From Actinomycetes bacterium (GTDB taxonomy: Bacteria; Actinomycetota; Actinomycetes; Propionibacteriales; Propionibacteriaceae), in contig JAEYUH010000315.1 of NCBI GenBank assembly GCA_023432725.1, positions 1 to 8,676 on the forward strand: a stretch of 8,676 bases of DNA, written 5' to 3'. Numbering within the stretch: the first letter of the stretch is position 1; every line of letters starts with the position of its first letter. The position numbers and the translations under genes were made by a program. Under the pieces are notes generated by a model. The model had not been told where the DNA came from, searched no databases, and was given only the letters and a program-made list of their open reading frames with translations. Shown here piece by piece: positions 1 through 6,857 of this stretch.

Positions 1-348
1 GGCATCGAGCGGGTGCTCGCCTCGCCCGCCGTCCGGGCCCGCCAGACCGCCGAGGCGCTCGGTCTCCCGGTGCAGGTCACCGTGGTCGACGCGCTCTACA
101 ACTGCTCGGCGGCGACTCTGGCCACCAACCTCGCCCGGCTGCCCGAGTACGTGCGCACCGCCCTGGTGGTGGGCCACTTCCCCGGGGTGCCAGGGCTGGT
201 TCAGACCCTCGCCGACCGGCACACCGCAGGACCCGAGGTGTCGCTGCTGGCCCGGCAGTTCCCACCCGCCACCGTCGTGGAACTGGAGTTCACCGACCCG
301 TGGCCCGACCTGCACATCGCCCGGCTGGTGGCAGTCCGCCGGCCCTGA
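1..348 (+). CDS. sixA: SixA-type phosphohistidine phosphatase, C-terminal part
   Basis: This is the last 115 codons of a small histidine-phosphatase (phosphoglycerate mutase-like) protein; the reading frame is open from the first base and the start lies outside the window. The visible segment opens with VLASPAVRARQTAEAL, the 'SP..RA.QTA' block that follows the N-terminal RHG motif in SixA proteins. It later has VVGHFPGVPGLV, whose His (codon 175-177) matches the second catalytic His of the family. The RHG nucleophile itself is not in view. SixA family members remove phosphate from phosphohistidine, classically on HPt domains and, in some bacteria, on PTS(Ntr) proteins. The stop at 346-348 is 14 nt from the next gene, so the two are probably cotranscribed. 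Family assignment is fairly safe; the true substrate is unknown. Confidence 0.82.
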   Translation, partial: GIERVLASPAVRARQTAEALGLPVQVTVVDALYNCSAATLATNLARLPEYVRTALVVGHFPGVPGLVQTLADRHTAGPEVSLLARQFPPATVVELEFTDPWPDLHIARLVAVRRP

Positions 349-362
349 GCCGAGGAGCACCC

Positions 363-1250
363 ATGCGGACCGCCGAGTACCCACGCCCCACTCACGTGCT
401 GGCGCACTTCAGCGACACCCACCTGCGTCACCCGGACCGGCCGCTGGTGCGCGGGGTCCTCGACCCGCGGGTGCCGCTCAGCGAATTGCTGGCGGGGCTG
501 ATGCTGAGCGGTCACGCCCCCGAGGCGCTGCTGTTCACCGGCGACCTGAGCGACGACGGGACGCCGGAGTCGTACCGGGAGCTCAGGCACCTGGTCGAAC
601 CGATCGCCGACGCGCTCGGCGCCCGGGTGCTGTGGCAGAACGGCAACCACGACGACCGGGCCGTGTTCCGCACCGAGTTGCTGGGCGAGCCGGCGGGCGA
701 CACGCCGGTGAACCGGGTGCACTGGCTGGGCGGGCTGCGCCTGCTCTGCCTCGACACCACGGTGCCGGGCCGTGACCACGGCGAGGTGGCCGCCGAATCC
801 CTTGCCTGGCTGGCTGCCCAGCTGGCCGACCCCGCGCCGGAGGGCACCGTGCTGGCGATGCACCAGCCGCCCGTGCCGGTGGTGCAGGATCTCGCGGCCA
901 GCTGGGAACTGGTCGGCCAGCAGCGACTTGCCGAGGTGGTGCGCGGCAGCGACGTCCGGTGCATCCTCGGCGGCCACTTCCACCAGACCAGCTACGGCAG
1001 CTTCGCCGGGGTGGCGGTGTCCGCGGTGACCGCGACCAGCTACACCCAGGACCTGTTCTCCGGCCGCGGCAGCCGGGGCCACGCCGGCGGCCAGGGATTC
1101 AACCTGGTGCGGGTCTATCCCGGCACGATCAACCACACCCTGGTGCCGATCGGGCGCCACCCGACGGTGACCACGCCCCGCGACGAGGCGGAGTCAGCCG
1201 CCGAGCTGGGCCGTCGCGGGGTCAGGATCGCCGACGCCTCCTCCGGCTAG
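363..1250 (+). CDS. cpdA: CpdA-type 3',5'-cyclic nucleotide phosphodiesterase (metallophosphoesterase)
   Basis: A 295-residue cytoplasmic calcineurin-like phosphoesterase predicted to hydrolyse cAMP to AMP. All five metal-binding blocks are visible: SDTH (D18, H20), TGDLSDDG (D61), GNHDD (N95, H96), MHQPP (H167) and GGHFHQ (H205, H207). The order, spacing and length match class III cyclic-nucleotide phosphodiesterases such as E. coli CpdA and mycobacterial Rv0805. The frame is open from an ATG at 300. I chose the ATG at 363 because GAGGAG (352-357) lies 5 nt before it and because the longer start would overlap the phosphatase gene. There is no signal peptide. It follows the SixA-like gene after 14 nt. 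Its TAG stop (1248-1250) overlaps the stop of the convergent PTS gene. Activity on other phosphodiesters cannot be excluded, since the family is promiscuous. Confidence 0.85.
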   Translation: MRTAEYPRPTHVLAHFSDTHLRHPDRPLVRGVLDPRVPLSELLAGLMLSGHAPEALLFTGDLSDDGTPESYRELRHLVEPIADALGARVLWQNGNHDDRAVFRTELLGEPAGDTPVNRVHWLGGLRLLCLDTTVPGRDHGEVAAESLAWLAAQLADPAPEGTVLAMHQPPVPVVQDLAASWELVGQQRLAEVVRGSDVRCILGGHFHQTSYGSFAGVAVSAVTATSYTQDLFSGRGSRGHAGGQGFNLVRVYPGTINHTLVPIGRHPTVTTPRDEAESAAELGRRGVRIADASSG

Positions 1251-3325
1251 GGCACCACGTCGATCACCGGCTCGCCGGCCGCGACCTCCCTGCCCGGCAG
1301 GGGGGTCACCGCGGTGAGCGCCGCGGTGTTGATGACCACGACGATCGTGGTGGTGTCGTAGCCGGCCGCCGCGACCGCCTCGAGGTCGACGGCGCCCAGC
1401 AGGTCGCCCGCTGCCACCCGCTGTCCCGGGGCCACGCGTACCTCGAAGCCCTTGCCCTCGAGTTGGACGGTGTCGATCCCTACGTGGACCAGCACCTCGA
1501 CTCCGTCGTCGGTCTTCAGGCCGAAGGCGTGCCCGCTGTCGGGGACGGTGACGAGCTCGCCTGCGACGGGCGCCAGCACCCTGCCGTCTGTGGGCACGAT
1601 GCCCACCCCATCGCCGAGCGCGCGCGAGGCGAACACCTTGTCGGCTACCTCGTCGAGGGAGACCACCCGGCCGGCGACCGGCGCGCCGACGACCTCGGTG
1701 GCGGTGGCCAGGGCGGTCGCCGTCGCCGCCGGGGCTGACGCCGCCCTCGGTTCCCCTGCCCCGGCGCTGCCGGACGTGAGCGGGACGGCGGTGCGGGTGG
1801 CGCCGGCCGCCGCCAGCGCCAGGTCGGCCTCGTTCTGCTCGCGCTCGGCGAGGAACTCGGCGCGCTGCTCGGGCGTGCGGTAGTCGGAGATCACGACCAG
1901 CGTCATAGCTGTCACGAAGGCCGCGGCGATCGCGATGCCGTAGACCCAGATCGGATCGAACACCGGGATGGTCAGCAGCGAGGTGAACGCGAAGGCGCCG
2001 GTGGTGACCCCGCCGAGCAGGCCGACGATCAGGCCGCCTACAGCGCAGCCCACCAGCATTCGCGGGTAGATCCGCTTGAACCGCAGGTGGATGCCGTACA
2101 GGGACGGCTCGGAGATACCGCCGAACAGGCCCGCCGCCAGCGCGCCGGTGGCGGTCTGGCGCATCTGGACGTCCCGGTCGCGCATCGACAGCACGAGGAC
2201 GCCGGCAGTGGCTCCGAAGCAGGCGAAGTTCCACGTCCCCATCGGGCCCTGGATGAAGTCGTAGCCCAGGGTGTCGATGTTGGCCAGCATCAGCGCGTTC
2301 AGCGGCCAGTGCAGACCCAGCGGAACCAGGAACGGGTAGATCAGCGGGATGATGATCGCGAAGACGATCGGCGCCGCACTGTTCAGCCAGGCCAGGCCGG
2401 TGCCGATGCCGGTACCGAGCCAGATCCCCAGCGGGCCGATCAGGAACGCGGTCACCGGGATCATGATCAGCATCGACAGGAACGGCACGAAGACCATCTG
2501 GACGTTCTCGGGGAAGACCCGCTTGAAGAACTTGTAGACCACCGCGAGCACCGCGACCATGATCAGCGGCACGAAGACCTGGCCGCCGTAGGAGTTGAGC
2601 TGCATCGGCAGGCTGAAGATGTTCGCCACGCAGGTCGGGTCGCCGCCGGGAATCGGGCTGGTGGTGCAGACCGTGTCGGCGAACCGCTCGGGGTTGGACA
2701 GGCTGACGAACTCGGGGGTCATCACCGCGCCCATCACGGTAGCGCCCACCCAAGGGTCGATGTTGAGCTTCTTGGCCGCGTTGTAGGCGACCATGATCGG
2801 CAGGAAGTAGAACACCGAGCGCCACATCGCGTCGACGAACACCCACGCCGCGGGCTTGTCCGGCGCCCGGAAGTCGACCACCCCGAGGGCGTCCAGGACT
2901 GCTGCGAAGGCGATGATCAGCGAGGCGCCGAGAAGCACGCCCAGCAGGGGGCGGAACGAGTCGGACAGGTACTCGAAGAAGCTGTCCAGCCAGGCCACCT
3001 TCCCCCGCGCCTTGGAGCGGGCCGCGGCCTTCACGTCCGCGTCGCTGACCTGCTTCTTGCTGCCGGCCATGCCGGGCAGGTTCATGATCTCGGTGAAGGT
3101 GGTCTGGACGCCGCCGCCGATGACCACCTGGAACCGGTCGCCTGACTGCGGCACGGCGCCGAGCACCCCGGGAACCTTGTCGAGGGCTGCCTGGTCGACC
3201 TTGCCGGCGTCGGCGAGTTCGAAGCGCAGCCGGGTCGCGCAGTGGGTGAGGCTGAGGATGTTGTCGGGCCCGCCGACGTTGTGGACGATCTGCTCGGCAG
3301 TACTGCCGCCGGGGGTGGGAGGCAC
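1247..3325 (-). CDS. ptsG: PTS glucose/glucoside-type permease, fused EIIB-EIIC-EIIA
   Basis: A 692-residue membrane permease that imports and phosphorylates a sugar using phosphate passed from HPr. EIIB covers about residues 8-85, with the phosphorylated Cys29 in LTHCATRLRF. EIIC spans about 115-480 and contains multiple hydrophobic segments and the GISEPSLYG signature (E406). An Ala/Thr-rich linker follows (about 500-545). EIIA ends the protein, with H599 in SGHAF and the phosphorylated H614 in VLVHVGIDT. Order B-C-A and segments such as LHWPLNA, GYDFIQGPMG and WNFACFG resemble corynebacterial PtsG more than BglF, so glucose is the first guess; glucosides or another hexose remain possible. 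The start is GTG (3325-3323), with GAAGGGAA five bases upstream. Two Cys (C220, C232) sit in a loop inside EIIC. Two hairpins lie upstream in its leader. No BglG-type antiterminator gene is in the window. Confidence 0.9.
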   Translation of the reverse strand: MPPTPGGSTAEQIVHNVGGPDNILSLTHCATRLRFELADAGKVDQAALDKVPGVLGAVPQSGDRFQVVIGGGVQTTFTEIMNLPGMAGSKKQVSDADVKAAARSKARGKVAWLDSFFEYLSDSFRPLLGVLLGASLIIAFAAVLDALGVVDFRAPDKPAAWVFVDAMWRSVFYFLPIMVAYNAAKKLNIDPWVGATVMGAVMTPEFVSLSNPERFADTVCTTSPIPGGDPTCVANIFSLPMQLNSYGGQVFVPLIMVAVLAVVYKFFKRVFPENVQMVFVPFLSMLIMIPVTAFLIGPLGIWLGTGIGTGLAWLNSAAPIVFAIIIPLIYPFLVPLGLHWPLNALMLANIDTLGYDFIQGPMGTWNFACFGATAGVLVLSMRDRDVQMRQTATGALAAGLFGGISEPSLYGIHLRFKRIYPRMLVGCAVGGLIVGLLGGVTTGAFAFTSLLTIPVFDPIWVYGIAIAAAFVTAMTLVVISDYRTPEQRAEFLAEREQNEADLALAAAGATRTAVPLTSGSAGAGEPRAASAPAATATALATATEVVGAPVAGRVVSLDEVADKVFASRALGDGVGIVPTDGRVLAPVAGELVTVPDSGHAFGLKTDDGVEVLVHVGIDTVQLEGKGFEVRVAPGQRVAAGDLLGAVDLEAVAAAGYDTTTIVVVINTAALTAVTPLPGREVAAGEPVIDVVP

Positions 3326-3398
3326 AGTTCTTCCCTTCTGCTAGGGGTCGCCACGGATGTGGCGTCCGTCACCGCCGGGAAGGGCCCGGAAACGACCA

Positions 3399-3434
3399 GG
3401 ACCTGGGACCCACCCGATGGTGGTTCCCAGGTCC
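3399..3434 (-). promoter_or_regulatory. 16-bp inverted repeat (hairpin or operator) in the ptsG leader
   Basis: The arms 3399-3414 and 3419-3434 are reverse complements in 15 of 16 positions around a CGAT loop (ATCG when read on the - strand). As RNA from the - strand it would be a very stable stem with one A-G mismatch, ending 73 nt before the ptsG GTG. It is not followed by a U-run on either strand, so it is not a classical terminator; an attenuator without a U-tail, an mRNA-stabilising stem or a DNA operator are all open. It does not match the bulged ribonucleic-antiterminator (RAT) pattern recognised by BglG/LicT proteins. The structure is seen directly; the role is inferred from position. 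Confidence 0.6.
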
Positions 3435-3436
3435 AG

Positions 3437-3449
3437 CTCGCTTTGCGAG
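3437..3449 (-). promoter_or_regulatory. Small hairpin adjacent to the large leader repeat
   Basis: CTCGC (3437-3441) and GCGAG (3445-3449) form a perfect 5-bp stem around TTT, two bases from the outer edge of the 36-nt repeat. Read in the ptsG direction it comes first, so the leader RNA would fold into two tandem stems. A 5-bp stem can occur by chance in GC-rich DNA; its only distinction is its place. Confidence 0.3.
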
Positions 3450-3474
3450 TTCCCCGCGGCAGCGCCATGCCCCC

Positions 3475-3503
3475 AGCAAAGCACCGGCCCCGGGGGCGTG
3501 CAA
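3475..3503 (-). promoter_or_regulatory. Candidate ptsG promoter
   Basis: On the - strand, TTGCAC (3503-3498) and TTTGCT (3480-3475) are separated by 17 bases. Each hexamer matches the sigma-70-type consensus at three positions only. If used, transcription would begin near 3468 and give a leader of about 140 nt that includes both hairpins. The spacing is ideal and the location sensible, but the boxes are weak. Confidence 0.3.
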
Positions 3504-3597
3504 GCAGTTCGCCGGACCCGGTGCAGTGGCGATGCCGGCGACCCCGCACGGCCAGGGATCAGCCGCCGCGAGACGTTCCACCCCTTGTTGGGCGCCA

Positions 3598-3626
3598 TTC
3601 GCCCGAACCAGCCCTGGTGCTACCGT
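3598..3626 (+). promoter_or_regulatory. Candidate promoter of the ferritin-like/acyl reductase operon
   Basis: TACCGT (3621-3626) fits the actinobacterial -10 pattern TANNNT. A poor -35 box, TTCGCC (3598-3603), lies 17 bases upstream. A start near 3633 would give a leader of roughly 75 nt before the ATG at 3707. No operator-like repeat overlaps it. Confidence 0.3.
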
Positions 3627-3706
3627 GACGCCCACAGGCACGGGGGTCCTGGGCTGCCTGGCCGCCGCCCGCTCCCGGCACCGGACCGCACCAGAGGAGT
3701 TGGCCC

Positions 3707-4597
3707 ATGACCCGCACCGGCGCCGACGCGTCACCGGTCGGCGTCCCGGCTCCAGGGTTCAGCGTGCACGCCTACGCCAGGAGCGCCCGGGGAAGCCACC
3801 GCGCCGGGCTGAACCTCGCAGGCTACGGGTCGGCACCGCTGCCCGTCTCCGTCCTCGACCAGGTCGACACCCTCGCCGGACTGGAGCGCAGCGCACTGGG
3901 CTACCTGCGCAGCGTGCTGGTGACCCCCACCCACGCCGACGCCGAAGTGACCGCCTTCCTCGTCACCTGGGCCTACGAGAAGTACTGGCTTGCGGACGCG
4001 CTCGAGGCGATCGTCGCCGCGCACCCCGGGTACCCCTCGCGGGCCGCCGCCGATGGCCTGGCCGAGCGGGTCCGGCGCGGCGTGCACGACCTCGGCGAGC
4101 GGCTGGAGCCGATCCGCGAGTCGGTGGTGGCCAACCTGATCGGGCAGGACGTGACCGCCGTCCACGCCGTCACCGCCGCGCTCGACGAGTGGCTGGTCCA
4201 GACCGCCTACCGCCGGCTCGCCGAGACTCTCGGCGACCACCAGCTGGGCGCGACGCTGGCCAGCCTGCTGGAGGTCAAGGAACGGCACGAGGAGTTCTTC
4301 GCCACCCAGGCCCGCGCCCGGCTGGCCGCCTCGCCCGGCGCGGTCCGGCTGGCCCGCCGCCGACTGCGCCGCACCGTGCTGCCGATCGGGGCGCTCGCCC
4401 GGCCGGGCGCCGGGATTCACCGGCTGCTCGGCGAGCTGCTCACCCCGTCCGACCTCGCCGCGGTCGACCAGCGACTCGACTCATACCCCGGCCTGGGCGG
4501 GCTGCGGCCGGCCCGTCGGGCAGCAGCCCACGCCGCCCGCCGGGCCGGCCACCACCGCTTCGCACCACCCCCGTCGAAGGAGAATCCCCAGCCGTGA
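3707..4597 (+). CDS. Ferritin-like protein with a degenerate diiron site
   Basis: A 296-residue, probably all-helical soluble protein that aligns over most of its length with the gene at 6858. Shared landmarks are YLR..LVTP.H, a W-centred helix, the DEW/NEW helix and the FATQAR/YATQAR block. Both belong to the ferritin-like superfamily that includes acyl-ACP desaturases. Here the metal site is broken. Helix-1 Glu (E60) and helix-3 Glu (E161) remain, but the first ExxH is K92-Y-W-L95 and the second is K191-E-R-H194, so three of six ligands are gone. It is therefore probably not a normal diiron enzyme; a scaffold or regulatory partner of its intact paralogue or of the reductase is likely. The C-terminal 30 residues are Arg/Ala/His-rich and basic. 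The ATG at 3707 has AGAGGAG (3693-3699) seven bases upstream. Its TGA overlaps the next gene's GTG. The function is not known to me. Confidence 0.75.
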   Translation: MTRTGADASPVGVPAPGFSVHAYARSARGSHRAGLNLAGYGSAPLPVSVLDQVDTLAGLERSALGYLRSVLVTPTHADAEVTAFLVTWAYEKYWLADALEAIVAAHPGYPSRAAADGLAERVRRGVHDLGERLEPIRESVVANLIGQDVTAVHAVTAALDEWLVQTAYRRLAETLGDHQLGATLASLLEVKERHEEFFATQARARLAASPGAVRLARRRLRRTVLPIGALARPGAGIHRLLGELLTPSDLAAVDQRLDSYPGLGGLRPARRAAAHAARRAGHHRFAPPPSKENPQP

Positions 4598-6837
4598 GCA
4601 TCGACCTCGGATCCGCTCGCATCCTGTTGACCGGCGCCACCGGCTTCGTCGGGCAGGCGGTGCTGGAACGCCTGCTCACCGGACACCCGGGCACCACCAT
4701 CACCGTGCTCGTCCGCCCGAAGGGGACGATGACCGCCGAGCGCCGGTTCGAGGCGCTGCTGCGCAAGGCTGTGTTCGCGCCCTGGCTCGAGCGGGTCGGG
4801 GAGGACGAGGCTCGCCGGGTGGTCGCCGAGCGGGTACGGATCGTCGAGGGCTCGCTGGGCGACCTCGGCCCCGAGCCGGCCGCGCTCGACCTGGTGCTGC
4901 ACTCGGCCTCGTCGGTGAACTTCGACGACCCGATCGACCGCGCCTTCGCCACCAACGTGTCGGGGGTGGCGAGGCTCTACCAGGCCCTGCTGGACGCCGG
5001 CGCCGACCCGCATGTCGTGCACGTCTCGACCGCGTACGTCAACGCCGCCCGGAAGGGCCTGGTGACAGAGACCCCCGTCGACCACGACGTCGACTGGCGG
5101 CTGGAGGAGCGCGCCGCGCTGACCGCCAGGGAACGCGTCGACGAGGCCTCCCGCCGGCCCGCGCAACTGCGCCAGTTCCTCAAGGCCGCCCAGCAGGAGG
5201 TGGGCAAGGTGGGCCCGCTGGCGGTGGCGGAGACCACCGAGGCCTCCCGGCGGGCCTGGGTGGACGAGCAACTCGTCGAGCACGGCCGGGCGAGGGCCCA
5301 GAGCCTGGGCTGGACCGATGCGTACACGTTCACCAAGGCGCTGGCGGAACGGGTCGCCGAGGAACTGTGGCTGGGCAACGGGCACCGGCTCAGCGTGGTG
5401 CGCCCGTCCATCATCGAGAGCGCGCTGCGCCACCCCTACCCGGGCTGGATCGACGGCTTCAAGGTGGCCGACCCGCTGATCCTCGCCTACGGCAAGGGCC
5501 AGCTTCCCGAGTTCCCCGGGCTGCCCGACAGCGTGTTGGACGTGGTGCCGGTCGACTTCGTGGTCAACGCCATGCTGGCGGCTGCCGCGACCCCGGCCCC
5601 CCGAGATCGCGCGCGGTACTTCCACATGGGGTCGGGGGCCACCAACCCGCTGCCCTTCCACCAGATGTACGACAGCATCCGCAGCTACTTCCTCCAGCAC
5701 CCGATCCCGGGAGCGAACGGGCCCACCCGCGTGCCGCCGTGGCAGTTCCCCGGCGGCGTCCGGTTCGAGAGCTCGATGAAGCGCAAACAGGTCGGGGCGA
5801 AGCTGGCGGCCGGGGCGGTCTCCCGGCTGCCCGCGGGCGACCTGACCCGGGGGTGGCTGGAGAAGCTGGACGGGGCGACCCGCGACCTCGGCCTGCTGCG
5901 GAAGTTCTCCGAGCTGTACCGGGCCTATGTGCAGTCGGAGGTGCTGTTCGATGACACAAGCACCAGGGCGCTGCATGCCGCGACCGCGAACGGGCCGGAC
6001 GACGACGCCGGCTTCGACGTCGCCGGGAGCGCCTGGCCCCACTACCTCATGGACGTGCACCTGCCCTCGATCACCACGATCACCCGCGCCTTCTCCTCGC
6101 GCACCGGCAAGGGCGAGCGCCCCCGCCGTCCGCTCACCACCGGCGACGACGTGGTGGCGGTGTTCGACATGGAGGGCACAGTCCTGCACGCCAACCTCGT
6201 CCAGCAGTACCTGTGGCTGCGCCGAGCCGAGCACGACGCCACCGCCCTGCCGAGGGAGGCGACCAAGATCCTCGCCCTGCTGCCGCGCTATCTGGCCGCC
6301 GAACGGCGGGACCGCAGCGAGTTCATCCGCAGCTTCCTGCGCCTGCACAAGGGGATGCGGGTCGACGACATCCGCGCCTACACCGAGGGCCCGGTCGGCC
6401 GCCGGCTGCGCGGGCACCTGCTGAGCGAGGCGCTGGACCGGGTGGCGCAGCACCGCTCGGCTGGCCACCACACCGTGCTCGTGACCGGCGGTGTCGACCT
6501 GCTGGCCGACATCGCTGCTCCCTACTTCGACGAGGTGGTGGCCAGCGGTCTGCACGCCGAGGACGGGGTGCTCACCGGCTTCCTCGCCTCTCCGCCGATC
6601 GTCGGCGAGGCCAGGGCGGCCTGGCTGAAGAGTTACGCCGACGCCCACGGCTTCGACCTCGACAAGTCCTACGGCTACGGCGACAGCCAGGCCGACACCT
6701 CCTGGCTCCAGCTGCTCGGCAACCCAGTGGCCGTCAACCCCGACCAGCGCCTGTTCAAGGTGGCGCGGGACAAGCGGTGGGAGGTCGCGGTCTGGAAACG
6801 GACCGGCAACGGCCACAACCCGGGCCGGGAACTGTGA
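4594..6837 (+). CDS. Fatty acyl-CoA reductase fused to a HAD-IB phosphatase domain
   Basis: A 747-residue two-domain protein. Residues 8 to about 460 are an extended SDR of the fatty acyl-CoA reductase (male-sterility, FAR) family: TGATGFVG (13-20) binds NAD(P)H, VSTAYVN (144-150) follows, and Y244-x3-K248 is catalytic within SLGWTDAYTFTKAL, which closely recalls plant FARs. It would reduce a long-chain acyl-CoA to aldehyde or alcohol. Residues about 518-725 are a HAD-IB (SerB-like) phosphatase: FDMEGT (D525 nucleophile), VTGG (T631), K679 and GYGDSQAD (D697, D701). The usual second Asp of DxD is Glu527. The GTG at 4594 was chosen because GAAGGAGA (4576-4583) precedes it, it sits just before the Rossmann strand, and it overlaps the preceding stop as GTGA. 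No membrane segment is evident. The phosphatase substrate is unknown. Confidence 0.85.
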   Translation: MSIDLGSARILLTGATGFVGQAVLERLLTGHPGTTITVLVRPKGTMTAERRFEALLRKAVFAPWLERVGEDEARRVVAERVRIVEGSLGDLGPEPAALDLVLHSASSVNFDDPIDRAFATNVSGVARLYQALLDAGADPHVVHVSTAYVNAARKGLVTETPVDHDVDWRLEERAALTARERVDEASRRPAQLRQFLKAAQQEVGKVGPLAVAETTEASRRAWVDEQLVEHGRARAQSLGWTDAYTFTKALAERVAEELWLGNGHRLSVVRPSIIESALRHPYPGWIDGFKVADPLILAYGKGQLPEFPGLPDSVLDVVPVDFVVNAMLAAAATPAPRDRARYFHMGSGATNPLPFHQMYDSIRSYFLQHPIPGANGPTRVPPWQFPGGVRFESSMKRKQVGAKLAAGAVSRLPAGDLTRGWLEKLDGATRDLGLLRKFSELYRAYVQSEVLFDDTSTRALHAATANGPDDDAGFDVAGSAWPHYLMDVHLPSITTITRAFSSRTGKGERPRRPLTTGDDVVAVFDMEGTVLHANLVQQYLWLRRAEHDATALPREATKILALLPRYLAAERRDRSEFIRSFLRLHKGMRVDDIRAYTEGPVGRRLRGHLLSEALDRVAQHRSAGHHTVLVTGGVDLLADIAAPYFDEVVASGLHAEDGVLTGFLASPPIVGEARAAWLKSYADAHGFDLDKSYGYGDSQADTSWLQLLGNPVAVNPDQRLFKVARDKRWEVAVWKRTGNGHNPGREL

Positions 6838-6857
6838 CCCACTGAGGGAAGGGACCC

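Larger units (their letters stand above)
3326..3706. other. Divergent intergenic region without a credible gene
   Basis: This 381-bp stretch separates the - strand PTS gene from the + strand lipid operon. Open frames cross it on both strands, but none has a recognisable protein, a good start or a ribosome binding site, and they are what high GC alone produces. It contains the 36-nt inverted repeat at 3399-3434, a smaller hairpin at 3437-3449 and candidate promoters facing both ways. A CCCCGGGG palindrome (3488-3495) lies inside the candidate ptsG promoter spacer. Confidence 0.8.

Noticed and set aside
1194..2846. A 550-codon - strand frame overlapping ptsG
   Set aside because: It is an out-of-frame shadow, Arg/Gly-rich, inside a gene whose own frame has complete PTS domains.
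3399..3434. T-box or BglG-type RAT element upstream of ptsG
   Set aside because: GGGTGGGTCCC on the - strand only superficially recalls the T-box GGTGGNACCGCG. The stem lacks the internal bulges of RAT sequences, and the downstream gene is not an amino-acid gene.
3526..4593. Long upstream extension of the FAR-HAD frame
   Set aside because: The extension is Arg/Pro-rich and out of frame with the ferritin-like gene that occupies the same DNA. The GTG at 4594, with its ribosome binding site and Rossmann strand, is the natural start.
4417..6816. A 799-codon open frame on the - strand opposite the FAR-HAD gene
   Set aside because: It mirrors the codon bias of the + strand gene, has Val/Gly/His-rich low-complexity sequence and no recognisable domain; the FAR-HAD frame has every expected motif.
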